Source: Branchiostoma floridae (taxonomy: Eukaryota > Chordata > Leptocardii > Amphioxiformes > Branchiostomatidae). Taken from it: DNA of 64,000 bases. Location: contig NC_049995.1 of the NCBI RefSeq assembly GCF_000003815.2, forward strand, positions 13,793,503-13,857,502, read 5' to 3'. Positions 47,201-52,438 of the stretch are shown here, piece after piece. The stretch's first letter is position 1. Every line of letters begins with the position of its first letter. The notes under the pieces are model-generated. The model was given only the letters and a program-made list of their open reading frames with translations. It was not told the DNA's origin and did not search any database. A program made the position numbers and the translations under genes.

Positions 47201-49960
47201 ACATCAAACTTGTAGTCGTCTGATCAAGTAAGCTACACCCATTAATACCCCCCCCCCTTTCCACTAGGATAGCGCTCTCTGTAAAAAGGAATATTTTTTA
47301 CACTTGTGAGCTTTGTTGTCTTTTCAGCTACACTTTTGTGTTTTGTCTGACATGCCTGGTATGAAATAGAAGGTTTTACACATCCGTTTTGGCTCGAAGC
47401 GAGAGCGCAGTGCGATTGCCGTCTAGCAGAAAGTGAGCCTAACACCAAAGACTGCCACGACACATTCGGCAGTGTTATCAATCTGGAGTGTTTAAATCCT
47501 CGTTCTTTCTCGGAATTATTGTAGTACAAATCCGGGTTATTGTGAGATACAGTTGAGGCGTCTTCATTACATAGCTTTCAGCAAAGTCCCCTGTAGATAC
47601 GCGCATCTTAAACGACCATATATAGCACCTTACAGAATAGTTGGCACTGATAAGAGGTGTCAATGCAAGATAAAAAGACATGGTGTCAATGATAGAGTAT
47701 GCAGCTGATACAAGAGGACTAGATGTGTTTTCGATTCCTATTTCAAGATCTGGCTATATGTGGGCTTTTTAGTGTCCATCCAAGGCAAGTCCTGTTAGAG
47801 TACTTTTACCCCGTGCAAAGGAAAAAAGGAATTCTACACTAGATTGTTCTTTTATGCGCTTGTGTAGCTTATTTGTATTAAATGCTATTACCGACTGAAA
47901 GGTTTGGCTATCTCAGAAATCTTAAAAACTTCAACAAGTACTAATTGGATGCTTTTACCAGCAAGAGTAGGTTGTCCCTTCGTACAGGACAACCATTAAG
48001 GCACGCGCAGAAAGACCCGTAGGTCACTCGTCCATATTTGCATAGCAAAAGTCCACATGGGCAACTCTGCAGGCATTGCGTCAGGAAACGTCAATGATAA
48101 GTAGTTGTAGTGCAAAGATCAATGATCGTGCCATACATCCGATGCCTCTTCACTAGTATACAGTTTTTTAAACAAGTTTCAAGTAGGTATAAAGAACCTA
48201 CGTCTGACACCTCGATCACGTAACAGCTGACATGGATCGAGAAACAGCGTTCACATGAAAATATATTGTATGAAGATTTGGTATTGATGATCGTTCGCGT
48301 GGCTTACTTGTATCAAAAGTAACTAACTGATTTCAAAGTATGACTATCTTATGGCCTTTGCGTCTCTAGAAAAAGGCAAGCGTCTAGAAAGTACGTTTAC
48401 CATCTATCAGCAAAAACGAGAAATACTTCTGAATCATTAGATTTTTTGGGGCACAAGGAACTATCAGAAATAAAGTGCACAGTCACCTGTCCATATTTGC
48501 ACATCAAAAGTCCGCATTCCTTAGCGTAGAACATTTTTTTTATATTGCATCAGAAAACGTCATTGGACAGCCGTTACCATGGTAATGAGAGACCCTTGTG
48601 ACTTTAAGACGCGTCACGTGCGCAGTTCAACCCCCCGTACCAGTTAGGTACAGCTCTACCAACATGAGTCAGGGAAAGTACAAGGAACTTCTGGTATTCT
48701 TGGTACAGTGGAAGCCGGTTACTTGCACAACGGATTACCGCACACTTCTCGGTTAATTGCACTGATACATGACATCCCAAACTAGTGCGGTCCAGCTGGA
48801 TAACTTCGCATTATTGAACCACCCTGATTATTGCACAAAATATGCTGGCAAATGAGTTTTCAATTAAACGGATTTTGCTGTACTTACTTTCTATCGTCTT
48901 GAATAGCAAAGCACAAAAATGACAAAGTATAAAGCAACATAAATAATATAAATACGTGTTCCTGTCGTGTTCAAAACGGAGCTTAAAATAATTGGACTAT
49001 ACTTTGAATTGAAAAAAGTTTCAAAGGTATACTTCTTTAAAATGTGACGAGCCTCATATTTTAACATCTAACGTTATGCAGTACGGTGTCGTTTTGGGGT
49101 GTCATTTGGAAGACCACAGATTCTTCTCTGTGGTTATGTCAGACTCTGGAGTTTCTGTTTTACGTACAAAACAACACAAAATGGAGTTTCATTTTTCTGA
49201 TGATTTTTTAAAATGAAATTTAACCCGTGTTGAGAGACCCGTAGTCTTATTCTAATGATAATGACGATTCTGAAGATAATGTCATCTCATAGACTTGAAA
49301 AAGTTATAAAAAGTTTCCTTACTTCCATTTTTCTGCTCTCGCCCCGGCTCGATACTGAAGAACAGAAAAAAAAAAAACGAATTATTTCAACACCAAATCA
49401 GCTGGCGGTTTCTGTCTCCAGAGGTACACCCAGTTTAACTTAAGAAACAAACATAATCGGAGAATCCTGTTTCAGTACCACTGAAGCCAAAAGTGGACCC
49501 ATAACTAAACATGTCCATTGTTTTTGCACACCTTACATACCGTGTGTAATTAGGATATATTTACTACTTCTTAAGTTATGCTGTTCACACACAAACCCGC
49601 CTACCTGTCCTAAAACAAAGTTAACGATAGTATAGCAGGCATTCGAGGAATCAGATATAGGACAGATCCACGTATACTAGTATATACTTTCCTTGACCAA
49701 AACTAAATTTGCCAAACGCTTAGAAAATAAAAGATGATCATTTGGCTAAACTGATCTCACACAAACTTTTCTTTGATACGTGACCGAAGACGAAGTCGAT
49801 GATAATATTGCACGCATTCAATGATAAAGTCAGAGGATGAAAAAGACCTATAGACTTAACTTCTAAAAAAAAGATTTGCAAAAATTGTTAGAAGAATAGA
49901 TGATTACCTGGCTGGTGCCGCCACCGCGACCCACAATAGCAGGAGCGCGAGTCTCACCAT
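343..49960 (-). CDS. Giant multidomain secreted protein (signal peptide, 5 CCP, 6 VWD-C8-TIL-VWC cassettes, 2 VWA), 3' end outside window
   Basis: I assembled 69 exons on the minus strand by reading frame, GT donors and AG acceptors. All junction phases agree except after exon 1. The product has about 3,440 residues in the window and no stop. Order: signal peptide, five CCP domains, Thr-rich linker, cassette M1, VWA1, linker, M2, linker, M3, VWA2, linker, M4, linker, M5, linker, M6, then off the left edge. Every module boundary is in phase 1, the classic exon-shuffling phase. VWD-C8-TIL tandems are known from zonadhesin, the IgG-Fc-binding protein and gel-forming mucins, so a secreted adhesive, mucus or egg/sperm-coat role is plausible. 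That role is inference. It could in principle be more than one gene, but no internal stop, signal peptide or terminal exon separates the parts. Exon lists are in the module entries. Confidence 0.8.
3172..3345 (+). mobile_element. 5'-truncated LINE 3' end
   Basis: The plus strand reads as the C-terminal end of a non-LTR retrotransposon ORF2 across frameshifts (GRPQKRRKD; then in another frame [20 protein letters not shown] and stop), followed by a short GGCA/AGGC repeat tail. The basic GRPxxR(W/R)KD motif and A.DRA.WK ending are common at ORF2 C-termini. It is a dead fragment in an intron. Confidence 0.5.
3460..3553 (-). pseudogene. 3' half-copy of an M6 VWD exon
   Basis: Repeats the donor-side half of the exon at 3,871-4,027 (from MVMVETDMC through VPPDYA), with the donor retained but no acceptor. 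On its left (exon 5') side the homology is cut off directly by CCCTAA-type repeats at 3,554. The two copies are about 411 bases apart. It is a partial tandem duplication joined to telomere-like sequence and is unlikely to be spliced in. Confidence 0.75.
3554..3598. repeat. Short CCCTAA-type (telomere-like) repeat
   Basis: Several near-perfect CCCTAAC units abut a half-exon copy. A longer degenerate array lies in the next intron at 4,080-4,410. Confidence 0.7.
3615..3850. mobile_element. CTTTCCACTAG-type dispersed repeat, copy 1
   Basis: Starts CCTTTCCACTAGACGGCGATCG and ends near a matching inverted end (GATCTCCATCCTAGTG). A second copy in the opposite arrangement is at 47,246-47,445 (ends CTTTCCACTAGG and CCGTCTAGCAGAAAG). 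The shared ends suggest a non-autonomous DNA transposon. No transposase is present. Confidence 0.45.
4080..4410. repeat. Degenerate CCCTAA/CCGTACCCTAA minisatellite in an M6 intron
   Basis: About 330 bases of units such as CCCTAACCC and CTAACCCGTACC fill the intron between the first two M6 VWD exons. It is the same strand-complement motif as the TTAGGG array at 19.6 kb, but much more mutated. Confidence 0.75.
4995..9721 (-). CDS. Cassette M5: type-B VWD-C8 with type-A-like TIL-VWC, plus linker
   Basis: Exons: 9,495-9,721, 8,758-8,914 and 7,977-8,103 (VWD); 7,425-7,539 and 6,948-7,116 (C8); 5,972-6,171 (TIL); 5,502-5,637 (VWC-like); linker 4,995-5,207 with three TTTTTQ(T/S)PKP-like repeats. 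VWD hallmarks: [24 protein letters not shown] and DMGNSW. Intron positions differ from M1-M4: the first VWD exon is 227 nt (equal to 71+156 fused) and the later splits are shifted. The VWD and C8 match M6, but the TIL and VWC-like exons match M1-M4 almost base for base, so M5 appears to be a recombinant cassette. Confidence 0.84.
6333..6549 (+). mobile_element. 5'-truncated LINE with 14-bp target duplication
   Basis: The plus strand encodes the ORF2 C-terminus ([20 protein letters not shown] ... [20 protein letters not shown], stop) and then an AAGTCAAGTAAGTCAA tail. It is flanked on both sides by ATATAGCTAAATGA (6,319-6,332 and 6,550-6,563). The exact duplication indicates a fairly recent target-primed insertion into the intron between the C8 and TIL exons of M5. 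Confidence 0.75.
7660..7890. other. GC-rich intronic block of unknown nature
   Basis: A stretch distinctly richer in GC than the surrounding intron, with CCGGT/ACCGG motifs, between the C8 first exon and last VWD exon of M5. It does not read as an exon and has no recognisable repeat ends. It may be an old transposon fragment. Confidence 0.25.
9826..9935. repeat. AGTC/GTCA simple repeat
   Basis: Imperfect AGTC tetranucleotide run (for example CAGTCAGTCAGTCAG) in the intron upstream of the M5 VWD exon. Confidence 0.8.
10173..15256 (-). CDS. Cassette M4: VWD-C8-TIL-VWC-like (type A) plus linker
   Basis: Exons: 15,200-15,256, 14,943-15,013, 14,606-14,761, 13,814-13,935 and 13,260-13,418 (VWD); 12,270-12,498 and 11,837-11,903 (C8); 11,301-11,500 (TIL); 10,675-10,810 (VWC-like); linker 10,173-10,337. 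The fourth exon is 122 rather than 125 nt, a one-residue deletion (ICLGFASI). VWD hallmarks: [14 protein letters not shown] and GGLCGNANG...EFGNSW. The linker ends with [15 protein letters not shown]...CPAS, which replaces the separate NECLGD exon of type-A cassettes and introduces the type-B VWD of M5. Confidence 0.84.
13486..13680 (-). mobile_element. tRNA-derived SINE with V-like core, copy 1
   Basis: On the minus strand it starts with a tRNA-like head (A-box region TGGCGCAATGGGCAAGG, B-box-like region around CGCTTCGAAACC), followed by CACCCTTGGAAAAT and TTTTCCTCACTTCACTCAG. The same core order is seen in the plus-strand copy at 35,495. It is intronic and non-coding. Confidence 0.55.
14428..14590. 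mobile_element. CAGTGGAAGCC-type MITE, copy 1
   Basis: Begins TACAGTGGAAGCCAGTTAA and includes GCGGTCCAGCCGGATAACTT. A second copy is at 48,709-48,870 (TACAGTGGAAGCCGGTTAC, GCGGTCCAGCTGGATAACTT). The CAGTGGAA end resembles pogo/Tigger-type terminal repeats. No transposase is present. Confidence 0.5.
15592..15663 (-). CDS. Short Thr-rich linker exon before M4
   Basis: A 72-nt phase 1-1 exon reading [23 protein letters not shown]. It lacks the [10 protein letters not shown] repeat. A degraded second linker sits at about 15,770-15,850 ([14 protein letters not shown] in one frame), with no clear splice sites, and is probably a lost linker exon. Confidence 0.65.
16153..18261 (-). CDS. Thr-rich linker plus VWA domain 2
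   Basis: Exons: 18,107-18,261 (short linker with one [10 protein letters not shown], then the VWA start), 17,506-17,689, 16,868-16,995 and 16,153-16,318. The MIDAS motif is intact (DGSAS; GTSTGS; TDGRS). It differs from VWA1 by few residues (for example AYEFEK versus AIEFEK, IGPTATQ versus ISPTATQ), so M1-VWA1 and M3-VWA2 look like copies of one cassette+VWA unit. Two decayed copies of its last exon lie in the intron just upstream (16,374-16,560). Confidence 0.85.
16374..16560 (-). pseudogene. Two decayed tandem copies of the last VWA2 exon
   Basis: Two blocks (about 16,374-16,445 and 16,485-16,560) repeat the 5' part of the exon at 16,153-16,318, including the acceptor end and the CTGTCACxCC and GTGATCACxC signatures, at intervals of about 120 bases. 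They carry substitutions and are truncated. They are remnants of tandem partial exon duplication, with no sign of use as exons. Confidence 0.7.
18607..24107 (-). CDS. Cassette M3: VWD-C8-TIL-VWC-like (type A)
   Basis: Exons: 24,051-24,107, 23,701-23,771, 23,025-23,180, 21,782-21,906 and 21,372-21,533 (VWD); 20,712-20,940 and 19,994-20,060 (C8); 19,321-19,520 (TIL); 18,607-18,742 (VWC-like). The reading is almost the same as M2, including [19 protein letters not shown] and HGMCGNANG. Compared with M2, its introns carry three later differences: a ~638-bp hairpin-rich insertion (21,926-22,563), a 5S-SINE-like insertion just upstream (24,248-24,511) and an expanded TTAGGG array (19,573-19,888). 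It is followed by VWA2. Confidence 0.85.
18903..19093. mobile_element. MITE with CAGTCAAACCTGT terminal inverted repeats
   Basis: The ends ACAGTCAAACCTGT and ACAGGTTTGACTGT are exact inverted repeats about 190 bases apart. Internal GGCCACTATxGACAGGTGG is repeated. Both flanks contain an AGTTCCGA..AAAGTACC-like segment, possibly an imperfect flanking duplication. It lies in the intron between the M3 TIL and VWC-like exons. Confidence 0.65.
19573..19888. repeat. Interstitial TTAGGG array
   Basis: About 315 bases of nearly uninterrupted TTAGGG units (plus strand) in the intron between the C8 and TIL exons of M3. The homologous M2 intron has only a short degraded version (26,080-26,175), so the array has expanded or contracted since the cassette duplication. 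Confidence 0.95.
21107..21160. repeat. GAGT simple repeat
   Basis: Run of GAGT then GAGC tetranucleotides in an M3 intron. A related imperfect run is at 27,325-27,420 in the matching M2 intron. Confidence 0.85.
21926..22563. mobile_element. ~638-bp hairpin-rich insertion specific to cassette M3
   Basis: The M2 intron reads straight through this point (near 28,176), whereas the M3 copy is interrupted for about 638 bases. The insert holds a long imperfect hairpin (21,928-22,054, arms with GTTAATGACCCGCC and GGTGTCATAACGC) and a near-perfect one (22,401-22,456, 27-base arms with one mismatch). No protein is encoded. It is likely a composite of foldback/MITE elements inserted after the duplication. 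Confidence 0.65.
23279..23490. repeat. GAGATACAGGT minisatellite (M3)
   Basis: About 20 imperfect 10-11-base units (GAGATACAGGT, GGGATACACAT) directly beside a small duplicated fragment of the VWD exon (23,244-23,280). The M2 counterpart is at 28,697-28,945. The minus-strand open frames it creates ([11 protein letters not shown] repeats) are artefacts. Confidence 0.85.
24248..24511 (-). mobile_element. 5S rRNA-derived SINE-like insertion
   Basis: Positions 24,424-24,508 resemble the complement of 5S rRNA (CCCATCCAAG, TTGCTTAACTTCCGAGATC, GAGATCGGGTG), including the internal promoter region. A non-5S body (AAGCACGGGACCCCCGTTT) adjoins it. The homologous M2 intron near 29,670 lacks the block, so it inserted after the M2/M3 duplication. 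5S-headed SINEs (SINE3 type) are known in fishes. The family assignment here is inferred from memory of 5S rRNA. Confidence 0.6.
24871..29543 (-). CDS. Cassette M2: VWD-C8-TIL-VWC-like (type A) plus linker
   Basis: Exons: 29,487-29,543, 29,140-29,210, 28,532-28,687, 28,033-28,157 and 27,636-27,797 (VWD); 26,907-27,135 and 26,290-26,356 (C8); 25,824-26,023 (TIL); 25,150-25,285 (VWC-like); linker 24,871-25,035. The VWD starts [14 protein letters not shown] and ends HGMCGNANG...EFGNSW. The exon after it has CCIGGFASI in place of the usual ICLNS. Exons and introns match M3 closely, so the cassette arose by a recent tandem duplication of about 5.4-6.3 kb. All frames are open. Confidence 0.85.
26080..26175. 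repeat. Short degenerate TTAGGG-like stretch (M2 counterpart)
   Basis: GGTTAGGG- and GGGGTTAGGGG-like units in the intron homologous to 19,573-19,888. The flanking bases match the M3 intron on both sides. Confidence 0.75.
28375..28456. mobile_element. TTAACCCTATTCAGACCGG-type repeat end
   Basis: On the minus strand it begins TTAACCCTATTCAGACCGGGC and runs to GGGGGCTTTTGAGGCCC. A related segment is at about 54,770-54,805 (CCCTAGTCAGACCGG, GGGGCTTTTGAGGCC). The leading TTAA would suit a piggyBac-type non-autonomous element, but the second end is not identified. Confidence 0.35.
28697..28945. repeat. GAGATACAGGT minisatellite (M2)
   Basis: Same unit as 23,279-23,490, immediately upstream (transcript sense) of the M2 VWD exon 28,532-28,687. 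The unit order differs between the two copies, so it has changed since the duplication. Confidence 0.85.
30203..30373 (-). CDS. Thr/Pro linker exon before M2
   Basis: A 171-nt phase 1-1 exon. It has two copies of a decapeptide [10 protein letters not shown] followed by [21 protein letters not shown]. The donor is read as A then gtacgt. It is paralogous to 24,871-25,035, which precedes M3. A mucin-like O-glycosylated spacer is likely. Confidence 0.7.
30914..32985 (-). CDS. Thr-rich linker plus VWA domain 1
   Basis: Exons: 32,780-32,985, 32,311-32,494, 31,791-31,918 and 30,914-31,079. The first exon starts with a Thr/Pro/Gln linker (repeats of [10 protein letters not shown]) and runs into the VWA domain. 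All elements of a metal-ion-dependent adhesion site are visible: DGSAS in [11 protein letters not shown] (D-x-S-x-S), the Thr in [13 protein letters not shown], and the Asp in [10 protein letters not shown]. The layout resembles collagen VI or matrilin VWA domains, which bind matrix proteins through a divalent cation. It lies between cassettes M1 and M2, and the exon phases (1-0, 0-1, 1-0, 0-1) let it be inserted as a phase 1-1 block. It is nearly identical to VWA2. Confidence 0.85.
31440..31750. other. Intron of VWA1 with an unassigned GC-rich segment
   Basis: The stretch includes CCCGGGTCCCGGCCGGG and an open plus-strand frame of about 80 codons (31,506-31,748) with no recognisable domain. 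It is absent from the equivalent VWA2 intron (16,996-17,505). It could be a transposon fragment. I see no gene. Confidence 0.3.
33539..38111 (-). CDS. Cassette M1: VWD-C8-TIL-VWC-like (type A)
   Basis: Exons: 38,052-38,111 ([14 protein letters not shown]), 37,835-37,905, 37,254-37,409, 36,666-36,790 and 36,278-36,436 (VWD); 35,221-35,449 and 34,835-34,901 (C8); 34,095-34,294 (TIL); 33,539-33,674 (VWC-like). VWD hallmarks are [10 protein letters not shown] near its start and GGLCGNANG...EFGNSW near its end. C8 contains [15 protein letters not shown] and [12 protein letters not shown] begins [18 protein letters not shown]. The VWC-like piece has C.C.P.....C.P..C and QDGVYGCH. M1 is the most divergent type-A VWD. 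The last exon lacks the four bases AGGG that form the donor in its paralogues and apparently uses a shifted gtactt donor in the same phase. Confidence 0.82.
35066..35128. repeat. Short palindrome / truncated foldback element
   Basis: The arms ATCCGATTTCTACCGGG and CCCCGGTAGAAATCGGAT flank a short GC-rich loop. It is followed by TACTCAGGCTA, the same terminus as the gap-containing foldback at 42,364-42,551. Confidence 0.6.
35495..35760 (+). mobile_element. tRNA-derived SINE with V-like core, copy 2
   Basis: tRNA-like head with A box (TGGTAGAGCGTTCGG) and B box (GAGTTCGATACC), followed by GTACCCTTGAGAAAGGCAC and CTTCCTCACTTCAC. The V-SINE core known from vertebrates centres on CCCTTGAGCAAGGCACTTAA, so this is a clear relative. 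It is not a functional tRNA because it lacks a folded acceptor stem. Confidence 0.65.
38478..38528 (-). CDS. Thr-rich linker exon between CCP5 and M1
   Basis: A 51-nt phase 1-1 exon reading [16 protein letters not shown]. It has a standard acceptor (gtttcag) and donor (gtacat). Like the other linkers it is rich in Thr and Pro and likely to be O-glycosylated and extended. It connects the sushi head to the first VWD cassette. Confidence 0.65.
39733..43298 (-). CDS. Five CCP/sushi domains (N-terminal region)
   Basis: Exons: 42,852-43,298 (two domains), 41,622-41,813, 40,816-41,013 and 39,733-39,942, all phase 1 to 1. Each domain carries six cysteines in the pattern CP..(A/P)P..GSY.C....G...C...C..G(F/Y).....C....W.P....PNC, the selectin-type sushi variant with an extra disulfide. 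The third to fifth domains share PPAAEY.C and PPGP(Y/I)P, so they are recent relatives. The first two are more divergent and fused in a single exon. CCP domains usually bind proteins or glycans, as in complement regulators and selectins. They sit directly after the signal peptide and so would form the N-terminal head of the molecule. A 100-N gap separates the first exon from the second, so further domains may be missing. Confidence 0.8.
39880..40450 (-). repeat. Four tandem ~160-bp units carrying the 5' part of the CCP5 exon
   Basis: The acceptor-side sequence of the fifth CCP exon recurs with equivalent points at 39,941, 40,099, 40,259 and 40,420 (spacings 158, 160, 161). Each unit has the acceptor, residues such as [10 protein letters not shown] and VHGS, and then intron sequence. 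Only the first unit (39,733-39,942) continues into a complete CCP exon. The others are 5' exon halves followed directly by the next unit. Confidence 0.8.
40735..40782. repeat. (AC)n microsatellite
   Basis: Long uninterrupted AC run beside the CCP4 exon. Other AC runs are at 651-672, 724-741 and 41,190-41,228. The CVCVCV-type open frames they produce are not genes. Confidence 0.95.
41371..41480 (-). pseudogene. Truncated duplicate of a CCP exon
   Basis: Encodes only the C-terminal half of a sushi domain ([17 protein letters not shown]...SNCVFG) and keeps the same donor site and adjoining intron bases as the intact exon at 41,622-41,813. The N-terminal half and an acceptor are missing. The homology breaks near a GA-rich simple repeat at about 41,500-41,550. 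It looks like an incomplete tandem duplication. It could be expressed only if a new acceptor were used, which I do not see. Confidence 0.65.
42364..42551. mobile_element. Foldback element with 9-bp target duplication, centre unsequenced (100 N)
   Basis: The termini TAGCCTGAGTATCATCCTCC and its exact complement flank an N run at 42,426-42,525. The same 9 bases, GGAAGAAGG, occur immediately outside both ends (42,355-42,363 and 42,552-42,560). Long terminal inverted repeats plus a 9-bp duplication suit a Mutator-like MITE. It lies in the intron between the CCP2 and CCP3 exons. Confidence 0.75.
44238..44463. mobile_element. Foldback element ATCTCCAAGCAGAT, one arm then assembly gap
   Basis: Starts TGATCTCCAAGCAGATTCC and contains CATAAGATAGTATCAAAGCTG, both shared with the complete copy at 53,528-53,702. 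The sequence stops at a 102-N gap (44,362-44,463) where the second arm should be. Confidence 0.6.
45250..45553. repeat. Long inverted repeat (~90-bp arms)
   Basis: The left arm 45,250-45,345 and right arm 45,461-45,553 are near-perfect complements (share ACATCCAACGGCGCCAGCAA and GTACTCTGCTATCTCAACCG), with a loop of about 115 bases. Both strands give moderate open frames because of the symmetry. It is probably a foldback transposon. Confidence 0.7.
46500..46990. repeat. Partly tandem ~220-bp repeat
   Basis: Segments such as GGGTGCCAAAA.CGTATATC, GATGCTGATGTATTACCAA and CACGTCGCACCAG(T/C)GC occur two to three times with small differences. Non-coding, in intron 1. Confidence 0.65.
47246..47445. 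mobile_element. CTTTCCACTAG-type dispersed repeat, copy 2
   Basis: Starts CCCCTTTCCACTAGGATAGCG and ends GATTGCCGTCTAGCAGAAAG, the complement of the left end of the copy at 3,615-3,850. No coding capacity. Confidence 0.45.
48709..48870. mobile_element. CAGTGGAAGCC-type MITE, copy 2
   Basis: TACAGTGGAAGCCGGTTAC, then GCGGTCCAGCTGGATAACTT. Same order and spacing as 14,428-14,590. Confidence 0.5.
49908..49960 (-). CDS. Exon 1: start codon and signal peptide
   Basis: The ATG is at 49,960-49,958. The exon encodes [17 protein letters not shown], with Arg at position 3 followed by a Leu/Ala/Val hydrophobic core and small residues, as in a secretory signal peptide. It ends at a good donor (CAG then gtaatc). 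The exon is 53 nt and ends in phase 2, whereas the next recognised exon (CCP, 43,298) needs a phase-1 partner, so joining them directly gives an immediate stop. At least one small exon in the 6.6-kb intron is therefore probably missing from this model, or this signal exon belongs to another transcript. Confidence 0.6.
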
Positions 49961-50099
49961 CTTCACTTCACGTCTTCTTCAAGTACTACAGGTGTGAAAA
50001 AAAACTTTCTCCTCGCAGGTAAAACAGAACGGCGGTGTTTCTTAGAGACGATTAGAACCCGTGAGAAGACGAACGGGTTTCTTGAGCTGGTCGGACGGA

Positions 50100-50150
50100 G
50101 TCTTCAGACCTCACCGGCCGATGTGAGGAGTCTGCACGTATATTTCTAAA
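50100..50150 (-). promoter_or_regulatory. Possible core promoter of the large gene
   Basis: Reading the minus strand upstream of the signal-peptide ATG, an AT-rich TATA-like stretch (AAATATACG) lies near 50,141-50,149, about 180 bases before the ATG. A transcription start some 30 bases further along would give a leader of roughly 150 nt. No other promoter evidence is visible, and an upstream leader exon cannot be excluded. Confidence 0.2.
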
Positions 50151-51687
50151 TTTGTACTAAAGGATGGACGAAACCATTTTGACGATAGCAGGGATACAGT
50201 TGTCCCGTTCTTCTTTCTGTCTTCTTACACACAAACATGATAACATGTTTAACGTATTCATGGATATATATGAAGTATATCAGATATTATTTGAACAATA
50301 TGAATTTTGCATAAGCTGAAAAACGTGAAAAGCAATGACGAAAAAGCAAACAAACAAAACATACCCCCTACTTGTGCAAGGATCGTACATCTACAAATCA
50401 AATACCATTATTCAAATTCTTGATCAAAAGATGACCGATAAGGAACAAATCAAACCCGGATTTAGCTTTTCCCTTAAAACGGAAAAAATGCAGTTCAAAC
50501 CTTACAAAAAGCTTCAAAACAATGTATTAAATTTACATTTTACCCCTAAAAGTTTCCACAGAAGTAGAAATGTTCCGTAGGAATTATAATTTGGTTATAC
50601 ACCAGACGTAATTAGTACCGAACATGTTACGGACCAAAGAGCAGGCTGTCACCGGTGAATAATGACTATGGCGTACCGGGTGTACATTAAACACCGGCAG
50701 GTATGTTATCAACTATAATCACCCCCCACTCCAAGCAATGCGCGTGTTACCAAGATATGGAAAAATACGCGAGAAGTTGTTCCAAAACACGGTCGGTTTT
50801 CCCAAACAACGCAATCATGGGGATCAAACTTACGGTATACAAACTATTCTCTCCGTTTTAAACAACGATTAGGTTTAAGAAACCCACTAAAAAACCGTGC
50901 TCGAGAATTTCGAAGCAATAAACTTGTCTTCGTGGGGCTTAACTTCAAAAGGAAGGACTGAGAACAGAATAACTGAACGACGGAAGTTTTAAGACATCAC
51001 GGCCGGAGTTCAACTCAAAATATGAACTATGGACGAACATTGAAGACTGTGCAAGCAATAAATGAGTAATGGGTCCTTCATACCTCTAATTATTGTACGG
51101 CTTGTTTCATGTCTATCAATGTTGTCAGAAAAGTGACTTTGAGGAGTTAGGTTTTTTTTTCTCTTACGTCAGATTTTTAGGGTCTTTGTCTGAAGCAGCT
51201 TATCCGAAATACAGAAAATAGCATCAGGAGAGCGAACAATTGAGCAAACAAACTTCGTTTCTAGTGTTTGCAGTGAAGCAATTTGTTGGGTTACACAGGA
51301 ATTCGGTTATGCTGGTAGAGAAATACCGGTTGAGTGAGTTTGTTCAATGCTTTTTCTAATGATCTGTTTAATGCTTATCAAAATTAACATGATGATTATA
51401 CTGAAAGTACATGAATATGTCAGGATAAAGACTGTAATCAGACAGTTCGTCGATCAGACAGTTCGTCTGTCCACAGAGAATCCGATCATGATGCTAGGAA
51501 TGTATTAATTACATAATCCCTCAATGTCAAGTCAATACATAGATCTAAAGAGACAAAAGTGTTGACCTAAAAATGTTCAGAAAATATCTTTGAATCTAAC
51601 GACTCCAAACAGGATCTCTTCCGACAGCATCAGCAATTCTGCTACATCGCGATCTCTAGATCTAGCTTGCAATTGTTCCATACAATT

Positions 51688-51880
51688 AGCCTCTACCAGG
51701 CACCATATGCCACTGGAAAAATCGTAAAAATTGATCACCAAATAGAGAGATAGCACACCAGAGGAGTCAGCCGTCCAAAACTATACCTGGCGACATAGGT
51801 CACCAACTATAGTTTTGGGTCAACGGGTGTGTTATCTGTTTATGTGGACAATTTCTACTATATTTCCCATGGGGGTCTGG
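51688..51880. mobile_element. Degenerate foldback element related to 52,232-52,438
   Basis: The ends AGCCTCTACCAGGC and GGTCTGGTATAGGC, and the internal CTGGAAAAATCGTA, resemble the neighbouring element. The central arms (CTATAGTTTTGG and its complement) also fold back. Confidence 0.45.
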
Positions 51881-52231
51881 TATAGGCTGCAGTTGCATGC
51901 ACATTTATTATATCATATACATCATGCACCCCCTCACAATTTTCGTGAAATGAGAAACACTACAACTGCAGACTAGTGCCAACTTAAATGATTGGCTAGC
52001 AGATGGCTTACAACAATTCAAGTCATCCAAATATGCAAATTTTGTAGAAAAAGCAGGTTGCAAAATGATCATTAAACCACCTGCAAAAATGTGTCTTTAC
52101 ACAGTAATAAAAGTCGAGGGAGAGGTCAAGTGGCAGAATGACCTGTGGCCACCTGTGAACTCGATCCATCGTGCCTTACTGGCATGCCATACGTCATACC
52201 CGTGTAGGGGGCGAACATCGTGGGTAGGTAT

Positions 52232-52438
52232 TAGTCTCTACCAGACTCCGGATCGCTGGAAAAATCGTAGAAATGGAACAAATCAGAGGAGTAAGCCGGC
52301 CAGAGGAATATAACCGGCCAGGGAACAGCACGCGATCGTCGGATCCTGGGATCGCGAGCTGTTCCCTGGCCGGTTATATTCCTCTCTATTTGTTCCATTT
52401 CTACGATTTTCCAGCGATCCGGAGTCTGGTGGAGACTA
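52232..52438. mobile_element. 207-bp foldback MITE with perfect 9-bp target duplication
   Basis: Begins TAGTCTCTACCAGACTCCGG and ends with its near-complement. The arms extend almost to the centre (GAACAAAT..., GGCCGGTTATATTCCTC). GGTAGGTAT flanks both ends exactly (52,223-52,231 and 52,439-52,447). The size, structure and 9-bp duplication suggest a Mutator-type non-autonomous element. Confidence 0.8.

Larger units (their letters stand above)
43299..49907. other. First intron of the large gene (repeat-rich, one assembly gap)
   Basis: No confident coding exon is visible in this 6.6 kb. It holds a foldback element interrupted by N at 44,362-44,463, a long inverted repeat (45,250-45,553), a partly tandem block (46,500-46,990), a CTTTCCACTAG-type repeat (47,246-47,445) and a CAGTGGAAGCC-type MITE (48,709-48,870). 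At least one short exon may be hidden here because of the phase mismatch between exons 1 and 2. Confidence 0.6.
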
